A stretch of 64,000 bases of DNA, taken from the NCBI GenBank assembly GCA_001303785.1, contig LJUJ01000001.1:275864-339863 (forward strand). Direction: 5' to 3'. Below the pieces are notes generated by a model. That model did no database searches. It was not told the DNA's origin and saw only the letters and a program-made list of their open reading frames with translations. Made by a program: the position numbers and the translations under genes. Every line of letters starts with the position of its first letter. The stretch's first letter is position 1. The stretch comes from Caldifarciminota bacterium SM23_42. GTDB lineage: Bacteria; Hydrothermota; Tepidihabitantia; SM23-42. This document shows positions 7,943-16,979 of this stretch, in pieces.

Positions 7943-8710
7943 CTATTTAAATTCACGGCGGTCAAATATGATTTTGGTGAGGTAAAGCAGGAAAACGATG
8001 TAGATGACGCCATAGCATAGGGCAAAGACAATCTGGTCGGCATGAAGCCCGATTCCGTAGGCTAGATCAATTCGCAGATTGAAGTTCTCCAGGTTAGGCA
8101 ATATGTAGTAGAAACCGTGTGCAATAACTTTGAGCGTTGCGAATCTTGTTTGATCTGCGAATAGCTTTAAATCAGGCATTGCATGTCCGACTACAAAAAA
8201 TATCACTCCCATTATCGACGTAAGAGTTGTCGAGGAGAAAGATGAAAACAGCAATAACACGCCGAGCAGGACCATTACCTCAATGATTGTAAAGGGGAGG
8301 GCAATGAAAAGAGAAGGCGCAAATGCACCTTCATACGCGAAAATGACGAGTTGGTGAATCAAAAACATACCTAGTTCAAGTAGTGCGATGAGAGCACTCA
8401 GGCCAAGGAACTTGCCAAGCAGTACTTCACTCCTCTTCACAGGTTTTGACAAAACAGTATATATTGTTCGTTTCTCGACATCTCTATGGATGAGTGCGGA
8501 ACCAAGAATTATCACCGTGAGAACACCGAAGAGTGATGCCGCAGCAAGTCCAAAATCGCGCATGATCTTTGGAGCTTCACCTAAGGCAAATGGCTCGAGA
8601 AAAAGTGATATGACAATCAAGAGCACACTGAAGACGATTAATAGCAGGAGAATCCGTTGTCGCAAACTCTCCTTAAACGTATTCTCAACTATTGCTATAA
8701 TCCTGTGCAT
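7943..8710 (-). CDS. ABC-2 type transporter permease
   Basis: 255 residues with six predicted membrane spans. The N-terminal RIIAIVENTFKESLRQRILLLLIV, the RDVEKRTIYTVLSKPVKRSEVLLGKFLG cytoplasmic loop and the hydrophobic remainder are typical of ABC-2 permeases of the NatB/YhaP kind. It follows its ATPase by 57 nt. The substrate is unknown; such pairs export ions, lipids or antibiotics, or help gliding in FCB bacteria. Confidence 0.82.
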   Translation of the reverse strand: MHRIIAIVENTFKESLRQRILLLLIVFSVLLIVISLFLEPFALGEAPKIMRDFGLAAASLFGVLTVIILGSALIHRDVEKRTIYTVLSKPVKRSEVLLGKFLGLSALIALLELGMFLIHQLVIFAYEGAFAPSLFIALPFTIIEVMVLLGVLLLFSSFSSTTLTSIMGVIFFVVGHAMPDLKLFADQTRFATLKVIAHGFYYILPNLENFNLRIDLAYGIGLHADQIVFALCYGVIYIVFLLYLTKIIFDRREFK

Positions 8711-8767
8711 TTATTCCTTCAATTTCAAGTTAAAGATGGCATTGTTAAAACACGTTGATAGCATTGT

Positions 8768-9523
8768 TTATGACCCTTGTCTCGGTTTTTCAACCTGTTT
8801 GACAAACCATTGCTCAAGCGATATTTCGTCAGTCTTGGTGCCCTTCTTGAGCAGTGCAGAGAGGTCTCCGACTTCTCTTATTTCACCCTCGATGATGATA
8901 GCGATACGGTCACATACAGCTTCGGCGTCTGGCAGGATATGAGAGGAGAAAAATATAGTTGTTCCTTTTTGCTTCTCCTCGAGAATCAGATCCTTGATTT
9001 CCTTGCGTCCCATTGGATCCAATCCAGTTAGTGGTTCGTCGAGAATCAGGAGGTCAGGAGAGCCGATCAGGGCTTGAGCGATACCGATCCGCTGCAGCAT
9101 GCCCCGTGAATATTGCCTCAATTGAAACCCTGCCGCTTCAACCAGACCGACGCGGTCTAGGAGGTAGTCAACGCGCTTTCGGTAATGCTTCAGGTCATGA
9201 AGCAGGGCGTGTAGTTTCAGAAATTCACGGCCGGTTAAATGTTCATAAAAGTAGGGAGATTCCGGCAGGAAACCGATTTTCCTTTTCGCGTCGAGGGAAT
9301 TAGGGGGGTGAGCGAAAATAGACACATCGCCTGAATCGGGTCTGATCAAACCAGTGAGGATCTTGATCGTTGTTGTCTTACCAGCGCCATTAGGACCCAG
9401 GAAGCCAAACACCTCGTCTTCATAAATTTCCAAAGAGATGTTTCTGAGAACTTGCTTTTTTCTCTGCCAAAAATGATTCTTAAAGCTTCGGTCTACGTCG
9501 CGGAGCTCTATGGCGAGTTGCAT
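8768..9523 (-). CDS. ABC transporter ATP-binding protein
   Basis: 251 residues. Walker A GPNGAGKTT, a Q-loop in GFLPESPYFYE, signature YSRGMLQRIG, Walker B LLILDEP and the H-loop SSHIL are all present. It resembles CcmA/NatA-type ATPases. ATG 9523 was chosen over an upstream frame opening at 9562, because the promoter (9531-9558) ends 7 nt before it. It pairs with the permease downstream. Confidence 0.88.
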   Translation of the reverse strand: MQLAIELRDVDRSFKNHFWQRKKQVLRNISLEIYEDEVFGFLGPNGAGKTTTIKILTGLIRPDSGDVSIFAHPPNSLDAKRKIGFLPESPYFYEHLTGREFLKLHALLHDLKHYRKRVDYLLDRVGLVEAAGFQLRQYSRGMLQRIGIAQALIGSPDLLILDEPLTGLDPMGRKEIKDLILEEKQKGTTIFFSSHILPDAEAVCDRIAIIIEGEIREVGDLSALLKKGTKTDEISLEQWFVKQVEKPRQGS

Positions 9524-9530
9524 TGCACTA

Positions 9531-9558
9531 AATATATACGGAATCAGAGATTTGTAAA
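9531..9558 (-). promoter_or_regulatory. Sigma-70-like promoter giving a leaderless mRNA
   Basis: Minus strand: TTTACA (9558-9553), 16 bp, TATATT (9536-9531), then 7 nt to the ATG of the ABC ATPase. Confidence 0.6.
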
Positions 9559-9633
9559 GCATTAGTTACGCCGCCAACACCGGCACTATTAGCCAGCGTT
9601 TGCATCTTGCAGTTGGAGAGCTTAAACCGTGCC

Positions 9634-9661
9634 TTGACAGCGCTCCTTATTTGTATAAAAT
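9634..9661 (+). promoter_or_regulatory. Sigma-70-like promoter of the SurA-like gene
   Basis: TTGACA (9634-9639), 16 bp, TAAAAT (9656-9661). The leader is about 16 nt and carries the strong Shine-Dalgarno AAAGGAGGT (9672-9680). Confidence 0.6.
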
Positions 9662-9683
9662 AGATGTTCTCAAAGGAGGTCAG

Positions 9684-11663
9684 ATGTTATTGATATTGGC
9701 GATTTGTCTCGCTCTACCACAACAGTATGTTAACCTCATTATGGAGGAACGATTTGAGGAGGCACTAGAGTATTGCGAAGGCATGATACAAAAAAACAAA
9801 GACCCTTTTCTGTGGAAGCTAGAGAAGGGAGATATTCACTATAACAAGTTACTGGAGTTTGATAAAGCCGCCGAGGTGTACCAAGATGTCGTTGAAAATT
9901 ACAAGAAAGACCAAGGCTGGGCATACTACCGTCTTGCTCAAGTCCTTGAGGTGAAAGAAGATTTCTTGAATTCCGCCAAGATGTACGAGGTGGTGGCTAC
10001 GCGTTTTCGGAAATTCCCACTTGATTCTTTTGCATTGACTGGCGTTGAGCGTTGCTTCAAGAAGAACTATCAGGACTACGTTGCCACGATTGATGGGTAT
10101 AACTTTACTCGTCTCGAATTAGATGAAAGAACCAGTCAAACTAGTCCCTTCGCACCCCAAGGCGACAGTGCCGTACTCGAACAGATGATCACGGAGCGAC
10201 TAATCCACGCGAGTGCGGTTGCTCACGGCATCAAGGAAACCGATTTCTTTAAGGATAACTACAGAATAGCTAGTCGTCGGCTATTGCTGGATGAAATACG
10301 CGCATACGAAGTAATGCTCAAGGCAACACCGACCGAAAAACAGATGAAAAGGTATTACAAGGAGCATAAGGAAGATTATAAATTGCAGGAGCAAGTTACC
10401 GGTAAGGAAATTGTTGTTGAATCTGACAGTTTAGCGCGTGTCCTTCTCGACTCCCTGAAAAAAGACGTTGCGAGTTTCGATACACTGGCGAAATCATATT
10501 CCGTAGAAGGGACGGCACGAAACGGTGGAAACATGGGTGTCGTCTATAGGGGTCGCAAACCTGAATCCGTAGAAAAAGTCATCTTTGAAAGCGAACCCAA
10601 CAGCTTGACCGATGTCATCACATGGGATGACAAATACGGCATCTACTACGTGACATCGTATAAGCCCGAGCGGTATCGAGAATTTGACGAAGTCAGCAGC
10701 GGAATCGAAGCACAGGTGAAGACAGAAAACATAAGAAAGAGAGAGGAAGAACTTGCTAAAAAACTCAGGAAAGAGGCAAAGATAAAGATTCATGATGACT
10801 CTATTATTGCCGTTTTGAACGACACTACAGAGCAAAGTAACGGTATAGTTCTTGCCGAGGTGAACGGCAGGCCGATAACGTGGGGCGACGTGATGCAAAG
10901 AGAGCAAGCCACGGCACCGCAGGCACCACAAGCGCCGCAAAAGAGTGAACTCGATCTGACGAATCCAAGTAGGGTTGAGGAACTGGTGAACACAATGATC
11001 GAAGAAGAGCTGCGGCTGGAGCTCGGGTGGCGTAAGAAACATTTCCTGCATGACGGCTATTTCGTGCAAGTGCACGGTGCGTTTATGAGAATCATGGACC
11101 AGGGGCTGTACAAAAAGGTAGTATTGGACATGGCGACAGTTGATTCGCTTGAGATCGAGAAATTCTATGAAGAACACACTGAGGATTTCAAGATACCCGA
11201 ATCGGCACGCCTCAAGGAGATCGTAGTCGATTCGAGAGAACTTGCCGAAAGCATCCACAGGGAGATAATCGCTGACCGCGACGCCTTTGACTCGCTCGCT
11301 ATTGAGTATTCGACCGCGGCAACCGGTAAGCGGGGTGGCAATTTGGGTATCATAAGAAAGGGAATGATGCAGCCTGAGTACGATGAGGTCGTGTTCAGTC
11401 TGAACACGGGCGAAATCAGTAGGGTCTTTAGTGTCGATGGCGAAAAATGGCAGATCGTTGAAATGATTGAACATAACCAGGAACGTTATAGAGGCTTGGA
11501 GGAAATCCGGTACAGCATAGAGTCACGTCTTGGCAATGAGCTGCGGAGTAAGCTGGCCAGTGAATTTATCACCAAGATAAAAGAAGAGGCAAACATCCAG
11601 ATATTCTTGCCAGAGGTCGAAGAGATACCTGAGCAGGAAACCGAAGGCGGAGACAAGCAATAG
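9684..11663 (+). CDS. SurA/PrsA-like peptidyl-prolyl isomerase with TPR region and two parvulin domains
   Basis: 659 residues. A short signal peptide (MLLILAICLALP) leads into TPR-like repeats (about 10-120), then a helical chaperone region, a first parvulin domain (about 235-330, with GGNMGVVYRG), a linker with a PQAPQAPQ stretch, and a second parvulin domain (about 505-600, GGNLGIIRKGMM). SurA normally has two parvulin domains, but the N-terminal TPR block is unusual. The role would be folding of exported proteins, especially barrels. ATG 9684 follows AAAGGAGGT perfectly; upstream frame residues overlap the promoter. Confidence 0.8.
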   Translation: MLLILAICLALPQQYVNLIMEERFEEALEYCEGMIQKNKDPFLWKLEKGDIHYNKLLEFDKAAEVYQDVVENYKKDQGWAYYRLAQVLEVKEDFLNSAKMYEVVATRFRKFPLDSFALTGVERCFKKNYQDYVATIDGYNFTRLELDERTSQTSPFAPQGDSAVLEQMITERLIHASAVAHGIKETDFFKDNYRIASRRLLLDEIRAYEVMLKATPTEKQMKRYYKEHKEDYKLQEQVTGKEIVVESDSLARVLLDSLKKDVASFDTLAKSYSVEGTARNGGNMGVVYRGRKPESVEKVIFESEPNSLTDVITWDDKYGIYYVTSYKPERYREFDEVSSGIEAQVKTENIRKREEELAKKLRKEAKIKIHDDSIIAVLNDTTEQSNGIVLAEVNGRPITWGDVMQREQATAPQAPQAPQKSELDLTNPSRVEELVNTMIEEELRLELGWRKKHFLHDGYFVQVHGAFMRIMDQGLYKKVVLDMATVDSLEIEKFYEEHTEDFKIPESARLKEIVVDSRELAESIHREIIADRDAFDSLAIEYSTAATGKRGGNLGIIRKGMMQPEYDEVVFSLNTGEISRVFSVDGEKWQIVEMIEHNQERYRGLEEIRYSIESRLGNELRSKLASEFITKIKEEANIQIFLPEVEEIPEQETEGGDKQ

Positions 11664-11667
11664 GCGA

Positions 11668-12669
11668 ATGCCTGAATTAAGGAAAGACCCTGTATTAGGC
11701 CGTTGGGTCATAATCTCGACCGAGCGGGCAAAGCGGCCCAAGGACTTCAAATCAACACCAGAAAAAAAGAAAATAACTCCCAAGGAATGCCCGTTCTGCA
11801 CGGGCAATGAAGTCGCTACGCCGCCCGAGATTTTTTCGATCCGACCAGACAGCTCAAAGCCGAATACGCCTGGCTGGACCTTACGGGTCATTCCGAACAA
11901 ATTTCCCGCCCTGCGTATCGAAGGCGAAATCGACCGACGCGGCGAAGGCATATATGACCGCATGAACGGCATCGGCGCCCATGAGGTTATCATCGAGACT
12001 CCAGAGCACGCACAAGACCTAGCCGATATGGAGCCGAACAGCTTCACAAACGTGGTGCGCGCTTACCAGCAGCGCATACTGGATTTAAGGAAAGACGAGC
12101 GTTTACGCTACGTGATGATATTCAAGAACTTCGGCGCCGCGGCCGGCGCCTCACTGGAACACAGCCATTCCCAGTTGATCGCGACTCCGGTCGTTCCCAA
12201 GCGGGTAATGGAAGAAATGGACGGTGCCAAGCGGTACTTCGAATATCGGGAGAGGTGCATTTTCTGCGATATCGTTGTGCAAGAGACGAAAACCAGGAAG
12301 CGTCTTATAAGTGAGAACAACTCATTTCTGCTAATCTGTCCGTTCGCACCGAGGTTTCCATTCGAGTGCTGGATCTTGCCACGCAATCACTCATCAAACT
12401 TTGAGGATGCGAGTGCTGAAGAACTGAAAGATCTCGCCTCGATTCTCAAGGACTGCCTGATGCGGCTAGAGAAGGCACTCAACACGCCACCCTACAACTA
12501 TATCATCCATACCGCGCCGATCACGGTCCGAGGCATCGAGTTCTACCACTATCATCTGGAAATAATCCCGGTACTTACGCACATTGCCGGATTCGAGTGG
12601 GGGACAGGTTTCTACATTAATCCGACGGGGCCTGAAGATTCGGCTGCATTTCTTAAAAACATATTATGA
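11668..12669 (+). CDS. galT: Galactose-1-phosphate uridylyltransferase
   Basis: 333 residues. GalT swaps UMP between UDP-glucose and galactose-1-phosphate through a uridylyl-histidine. Zinc-type CPFC near 39, the catalytic HSHSQ (HxHxQ, in SLEHSHSQLIATP) and the later YHYHLEI are present. The HSHSQ form rather than HPHGQ is common in thermophile and archaeal-type GalT. It starts 4 nt after the isomerase stop. With glgA next, the pair belongs to hexose and glycogen metabolism. Confidence 0.9.
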   Translation: MPELRKDPVLGRWVIISTERAKRPKDFKSTPEKKKITPKECPFCTGNEVATPPEIFSIRPDSSKPNTPGWTLRVIPNKFPALRIEGEIDRRGEGIYDRMNGIGAHEVIIETPEHAQDLADMEPNSFTNVVRAYQQRILDLRKDERLRYVMIFKNFGAAAGASLEHSHSQLIATPVVPKRVMEEMDGAKRYFEYRERCIFCDIVVQETKTRKRLISENNSFLLICPFAPRFPFECWILPRNHSSNFEDASAEELKDLASILKDCLMRLEKALNTPPYNYIIHTAPITVRGIEFYHYHLEIIPVLTHIAGFEWGTGFYINPTGPEDSAAFLKNIL

Positions 12670-12724
12670 CCCCTGGCTATGCTCGATTCAACAAACAGCC
12701 TAAGCAGTTTTTCCCACGGATGAG

Positions 12725-14101
12725 ATGAGAGTCGCTTTTGTTGCCTCGGAAGCCGTGCCCCATGCCAAAAGTGGTGGCCTTGCCGATGTGGTCGGTACGC
12801 TACCCCAATACCTGACTGATATGGCAGTGAAAACAGTTATCATAATGCCAAGGTACAAGGGTATCAAGAGTACCCCTGGAAAGAGGATCCGAGTCGAAAT
12901 GCAAGGTCTCCATCAGGTAAATGTCTTCAAGCGAGACAATTTTCTCTTTGTCGACTATCCTGATTTTTTTGTGCGCGATGGTCTTTACGGTAATACGAAG
13001 GGCGATTACGAAGACAACTGCGAGCGGTTTACCCTTTTCTGTAAGGTTGCGACCAAATTGCTCTTAGAGGGTCACTATGATATTGTACACTGTCATGACT
13101 GGCAGTCTGGCTTGGTGCCCCTTTATATGAAACTCGCCTCTCATAGAGCCAAGAGCGTTTTTACTATTCACAATCTTGGGTATCAAGGCAAATTCCCGCG
13201 TGACAAGTTCAAACTTCTGGGTATCAGCGAAAAGTATTTCACCGCTGAAGGATTAGAATTCCACGGCGACGTGAATTTTCTGAAGGCAGGCATTGTGTAC
13301 AGTGATATGATTACCACCGTATCCGAGAACTATGCGCAGGAGATTCAATCGCCCGAGTTGGGTTTTGGGCTCGATGGGATATTGCGAACACGTGCGGATA
13401 GATTGCGCGGTATCATTAATGGCATTGACTACAATCAATGGAATCCTGAGATTGATGAGTTCATTTACGTAAAATACGCAGATTTTGACGGTAAACAGAA
13501 GAACAAGGTACTCCTCTGCAGGGATCACTGCCTCGATACACAGAGACCGCTCATCGGCATGGTTACTCGCATTGCCGGCCAGAAGGGTTTTGACATTCTT
13601 GTTTGCGCAATTGATGAGATAATGAAAACCGGGTTCAACATGCTCATCCTCGGTCTCGGTGAAGAAGCATTTCATGAGAAGCTGCGAAAGCTTGAGAATA
13701 TCTACCACGGACGATTATCGGTGAACATCAAGTTTGACAACAAACTGGCACACCGTATATATGCAGGCGCGGACTTTTTCCTGATGCCTTCGCTGTATGA
13801 GCCCTGCGGTTTGGGTCAGTTAATTAGCCTCCGTTATGGCACCGTGCCAATAGTGCGCAAAACAGGCGGGCTCGCCGATACGGTCATCGAATTTGCTCCC
13901 GGTTCTCTGACCGGTAACGGATTCTTGTTTAGCGAATATACCGGCAAGGCGCTCACCGCTGCGACGGAGCGCGCTTATGAAACATTTGGCAAGGCTGAAG
14001 TATTTAGGCGGCTTTCCGAGAATTGCATGCGCTACAACTATTCTTGGACAGAGTCGGCGAAAAAGTATCAACAGCTTTACAACAGTATCGTGAGCCCTTG
14101 A
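12725..14101 (+). CDS. glgA: Glycogen/starch synthase
   Basis: 458 residues, GT5 family with two Rossmann-like halves. The N-terminal KSGGLADVVGTLP (ADP-glucose binding), HCHDWQ, TIHNLGYQG and the C-terminal SLYEPCGLGQL are diagnostic. It elongates alpha-1,4-glucan from ADP-glucose (or UDP-glucose). Length is slightly below the usual 470-490. It lies 55 nt after galT with a GGATGAG ribosome site. The stop codon overlaps the -35 box of the rubredoxin promoter. Confidence 0.9.
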   Translation: MRVAFVASEAVPHAKSGGLADVVGTLPQYLTDMAVKTVIIMPRYKGIKSTPGKRIRVEMQGLHQVNVFKRDNFLFVDYPDFFVRDGLYGNTKGDYEDNCERFTLFCKVATKLLLEGHYDIVHCHDWQSGLVPLYMKLASHRAKSVFTIHNLGYQGKFPRDKFKLLGISEKYFTAEGLEFHGDVNFLKAGIVYSDMITTVSENYAQEIQSPELGFGLDGILRTRADRLRGIINGIDYNQWNPEIDEFIYVKYADFDGKQKNKVLLCRDHCLDTQRPLIGMVTRIAGQKGFDILVCAIDEIMKTGFNMLILGLGEEAFHEKLRKLENIYHGRLSVNIKFDNKLAHRIYAGADFFLMPSLYEPCGLGQLISLRYGTVPIVRKTGGLADTVIEFAPGSLTGNGFLFSEYTGKALTAATERAYETFGKAEVFRRLSENCMRYNYSWTESAKKYQQLYNSIVSP

Positions 14102-14125
14102 CAGTTATCTTTTATTTTGTAGAAT
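14098..14125 (+). promoter_or_regulatory. Sigma-70-like promoter of rubredoxin
   Basis: TTGACA (14098-14103) overlaps the glgA stop; 16 bp; TAGAAT (14120-14125). The short leader has Shine-Dalgarno GGGGAGG. Confidence 0.65.
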
Positions 14126-14149
14126 TGCAAGCTGAAAAAGGGGAGGCAT

Positions 14150-14326
14150 ATGATCGTTAAGTGGCAATGTACAGTATGTGGCTACATATATGACCCAGAA
14201 TTCGGCGATCCTGATAATGATATTCAAGCGGGAACATCATTTGAAGATTTGCCTGACGATTGGGTTTGCCCGGAGTGCGGTGCGGAAAAAGACCAGTTTG
14301 AACCATATACCGAGGAAGAAGAGTAG
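14150..14326 (+). CDS. Rubredoxin
   Basis: A 58-residue protein with the full rubredoxin pattern: [17 protein letters not shown] at 7-23 and [12 protein letters not shown] at 36-47. Cys7, Cys10, Cys40 and Cys43 would bind one iron. It is a cytoplasmic one-electron carrier, often for oxygen or peroxide detoxification in anaerobes. An acidic EEEE tail follows. The gene is monocistronic, with its own promoter and a clear ribosome-binding site. Confidence 0.95.
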   Translation: MIVKWQCTVCGYIYDPEFGDPDNDIQAGTSFEDLPDDWVCPECGAEKDQFEPYTEEEE

Positions 14327-14424
14327 TACTGCCGATTTATCCTGGTTTGCAACGCATATCCCACAGCCGAATTTGGTCAAAAATTGGCGTTTAAACCACC
14401 CATCCGCCATAAGCGTCAAATAAA

Positions 14425-14946
14425 GTGAATGGTCAAGAAGATGCAGACCTGGTTAGAGCTTTCAAGAATGGAGACGAAGAAGCATTCGACCGAATCTTTG
14501 AGAAGTATCACGTGCCGATCTATAGCATATGCTACAGATTCACAAGGAACGATGCTGATGCACGAGAGCTCACACAGGACGTCTTCATCAAGGTCCACCG
14601 AAATCTGCGAAAGTTCAACGAACGGTCGAAGTTTTTCACCTGGGTTTACAGGATTACTGTCAACACCTGTATCTCATTCAAACGACGTAACCGTGCGTTG
14701 CCACCCTTCCTCGAAGCGGAACCGAGACGTGATCCCGTCGGGCAGAGGGTGAGATTGAAAGTGGCGATTGATGATGCATTGAGGAGGTTACCCGATAGGC
14801 AAAGGATGGCTTTTATCCTGCGGCACTATCAGGGTTATACGTTTGACGAAATCGGTGATATTATGGGTATTACGACTGGGGCGGCAAAAGCAAATCATTA
14901 CCAAGCGGTAAGGAAGTTACGTAACTATCTTAAGGGCTGGCTATGA
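14425..14946 (+). CDS. ECF-family RNA polymerase sigma factor
   Basis: 173 residues, start codon GTG. Region 2 (AFDRIFEKYHVPIYSICYRFTRNDADARELTQDVFIKVHRNLRKF...FFTWVYRI) and region 4 (LPDRQRMAFILRHYQGYTFDEIGDIM...AKANHYQAVRKLR) are intact and there is no region 3, so it is an RpoE-type sigma. No Shine-Dalgarno is visible. Its last 4 nt overlap the anti-sigma gene. Together with the CpxP-like gene that follows, it suggests an envelope-stress regulon. Confidence 0.9.
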   Translation: MNGQEDADLVRAFKNGDEEAFDRIFEKYHVPIYSICYRFTRNDADARELTQDVFIKVHRNLRKFNERSKFFTWVYRITVNTCISFKRRNRALPPFLEAEPRRDPVGQRVRLKVAIDDALRRLPDRQRMAFILRHYQGYTFDEIGDIMGITTGAAKANHYQAVRKLRNYLKGWL

Positions 14947-15488
14947 AGATATGCGAAGAGTTTACCAGATATATGGTTGATTGCCTGGAGAAACAACTAA
15001 GCGCTGAAGATCGGGCCCGATTAATGACCCACATAGAAAAATGCGCTGACTGCAGGAAAGAATACCGAAGACTTGAAAACCTGTACGGAATTATGGATAA
15101 GGACGATGTGACGTTGCCGCCACAAGAGTATTTTGAAACAATAAAGGCGGTCGTTAGCAAGCAGGGGCTGCGTCCGAAACGCTTACCACTCAAAGTAATT
15201 CTGAAGGTCCTGATACCGACATTCACTGCTGCCGCCATTCTCATGGTCGTTCTCAGACCACCAAGCAAGACCATAGAATATAGTATACCAGTGGCCAATC
15301 TTATTCAGGATGAAGAGATTGCCGAGATTGCCATAGAAGGTATAATCGATGAGGAAATTGCTAGAGAGATTCTTGCCATCGAGGATTACTTATTAGTTGA
15401 TAATGATGATGTGATCGAAGAGCTCACGGCTGACGAAAAGAAGGAATTCGTCAACTCGCTTCATGATAAGTATCGAATTGGTACTTAA
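14943..15488 (+). CDS. Zinc-binding anti-sigma factor, membrane-anchored
   Basis: 181 residues. The N-terminal anti-sigma zinc finger has Cys4, His30, Cys34 and Cys37 (HxxxCxxC). One membrane span lies at about 81-101, and the C-terminal acidic tail would be periplasmic. ATGA overlap with the sigma gene implies translational coupling and balanced amounts. It should hold the ECF sigma inactive at the membrane until a signal arrives. Confidence 0.85.
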   Translation: MKICEEFTRYMVDCLEKQLSAEDRARLMTHIEKCADCRKEYRRLENLYGIMDKDDVTLPPQEYFETIKAVVSKQGLRPKRLPLKVILKVLIPTFTAAAILMVVLRPPSKTIEYSIPVANLIQDEEIAEIAIEGIIDEEIAREILAIEDYLLVDNDDVIEELTADEKKEFVNSLHDKYRIGT

Positions 15489-15521
15489 AAGCAGTTCCGG
15501 GTGCTGCAATCAGGAGGTAAG

Positions 15522-15974
15522 ATGAAAAGACTCCTCGTTTTTATTTGTTTGATGTTCGTGATATCCTTCGCTCAAGAGAATGAAACCAATGATCCCAGAG
15601 CGATTATCGAAAAGATAAGAATTTATCGCCTTACCAAAGAGTTAGATCTGACAACTGAACAGGCATATGAGTTCTTTCCCAAATTGAACGAACTACAGAA
15701 GATCGACCAGGAATTTCGCGCGGAGCAGCAAGAGATATTAAAGGAATTAGAAGTCTTGATAGAAAGTGATTCCCGGGAAAAAGAGATATTGGAATCACTC
15801 AGTAGGTATGAAAGCATTTTTCGAGATCGCGTAGAACGTCAGATAAACAAACTCCGCGAGATCCGCGAGATGCTTACACCTAACCAGCAAGCGAAATATC
15901 TGTTGTTTCAGGATGAATTTGAGCGTGAAATCAGACAGATGATAAAACAGGTAAGAAAGCGACAGCCTAAATAG
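15522..15974 (+). CDS. CpxP/Spy-like periplasmic protein (LTxxQ motifs)
   Basis: 150 residues after choosing ATG 15522, which follows CAGGAGGTAAG. A signal peptide (MKRLLVFICLMFVISFAQ) leads to an all-helical mature chain with LTTEQ and LTPNQ, the LTxxQ motif of CpxP, Spy and ZraP. Members are periplasmic chaperones or sensors of envelope or metal stress. It sits 33 nt after the anti-sigma gene and is probably both a target and a modulator of the sigma/anti-sigma pair. Confidence 0.75.
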   Translation: MKRLLVFICLMFVISFAQENETNDPRAIIEKIRIYRLTKELDLTTEQAYEFFPKLNELQKIDQEFRAEQQEILKELEVLIESDSREKEILESLSRYESIFRDRVERQINKLREIREMLTPNQQAKYLLFQDEFEREIRQMIKQVRKRQPK

Positions 15975-16000
15975 CCACGCTCGGTTTTTTCTCTGATTTT

Positions 16001-16945
16001 CTACTGTTCGATCTTGTCGATTAACGCTCTCAAATCATTGTTGAGCGTTTCTGAGAGTTTAACGACTTCGGTCACACTACTCGTCCTTCTTGCAATCTCC
16101 CTTCTTTCCTTCACATGTTTTAGTACGACCGTATATTCAACCTTCGTGGTGATTTTCGATGTGCGTCCTGTAATAATGTAATCACAGAGTAAAGCCGTGC
16201 CGATTTCATATGCTTGATTCTCGTCGATTACGTTGACGCCCAGTCCTCTCCTAACAATTTCCATGTTGATGGTTGTCTTGCTAGTTATCGTGAATCTAGT
16301 ACTGAAACCTCTAATAACGCTATACAACTCATCTTGAATAGTCTGCCCCAATCCGGCACTCACCGCTTCAGGGTTCTCTTCACGGAAGGGGAAAATTACG
16401 ATCGCTTTCTTTATCTCACCAGTGACAATCGTGGTGGGTCCGTATTCGAGGTTCAATTCGTTGATCACCAGATCGGTGACGTCTAAATCGCTTGACGCGT
16501 AGTAGACGCCTTCAGATAACTCCAACACGACTTGAAAACCCTCTTGCTCTGCGATTTTAGCAATGGCGTTGTCGATTTTCTGAAGCAGCGGTGCCATCAA
16601 TTCGTCATTCTTCTGCTCAATCTTTCCGCCGGCACCAAAAACATCCTGCAGAAACTTGTTGTACGAAGCGGTCAGAGCATTGATTTCCGCTTGTTTCCTT
16701 AATCTTGCCTCTTCGGAAAGGAGAAGTTCTTGTGTTTCGCTCTCTGATTGCAGTTGCTCTATCTGCCTCTTGAGTGTCGCAGCCGAATCACGGTAAGTGC
16801 TGACAAATTCATTGAATTCTGCGCTGGCCGCGGCAGTAGCCTGGTAGTCCTTCATGACGCGATTGGCGTCTACAAAACCAATGTTCGCCTCCTTGGCAGA
16901 GCCGAGACTGAAAATCAAGATTATCGGCAACAGACACTTTTTCAT
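16001..16945 (-). CDS. Skp/OmpH-like periplasmic chaperone fused to a CsgG/TolB-N-like domain
   Basis: 314 residues. A signal peptide (1-17) is followed by an OmpH/Skp domain (about 20-160): GFVDANRVMKDYQ, a long coiled coil, and LLQKIDNAIAKIAEQEGFQVVLELSEGVYYAS...DLTDLV-type ending. Skp proteins normally stop here (about 160 residues). A second domain (about 175-314) reads AIVIFPF...GLGQTIQDELYSVI...AYEIGTALLCDYIITGRTSKI, like CsgG/FlgO/TolB N-terminal folds. It lies 34 nt downstream of bamA, so it probably escorts barrels to the BAM complex. The fusion is unusual. Confidence 0.78.
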   Translation of the reverse strand: MKKCLLPIILIFSLGSAKEANIGFVDANRVMKDYQATAAASAEFNEFVSTYRDSAATLKRQIEQLQSESETQELLLSEEARLRKQAEINALTASYNKFLQDVFGAGGKIEQKNDELMAPLLQKIDNAIAKIAEQEGFQVVLELSEGVYYASSDLDVTDLVINELNLEYGPTTIVTGEIKKAIVIFPFREENPEAVSAGLGQTIQDELYSVIRGFSTRFTITSKTTINMEIVRRGLGVNVIDENQAYEIGTALLCDYIITGRTSKITTKVEYTVVLKHVKERREIARRTSSVTEVVKLSETLNNDLRALIDKIEQ

Positions 16946-16979
16946 CTATCCTCCATACAAAATGGACTCCGTGTTACAT

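Noticed and set aside
10494..11474. 326-codon open frame on the minus strand
   Set aside because: It lies antisense inside the isomerase gene, has no ribosome site or known motif, and the sense frame has clear domains.
15975..16000. Intrinsic terminator with TTTTTT between convergent genes
   Set aside because: A T-run exists, but I could not find a stem before it.
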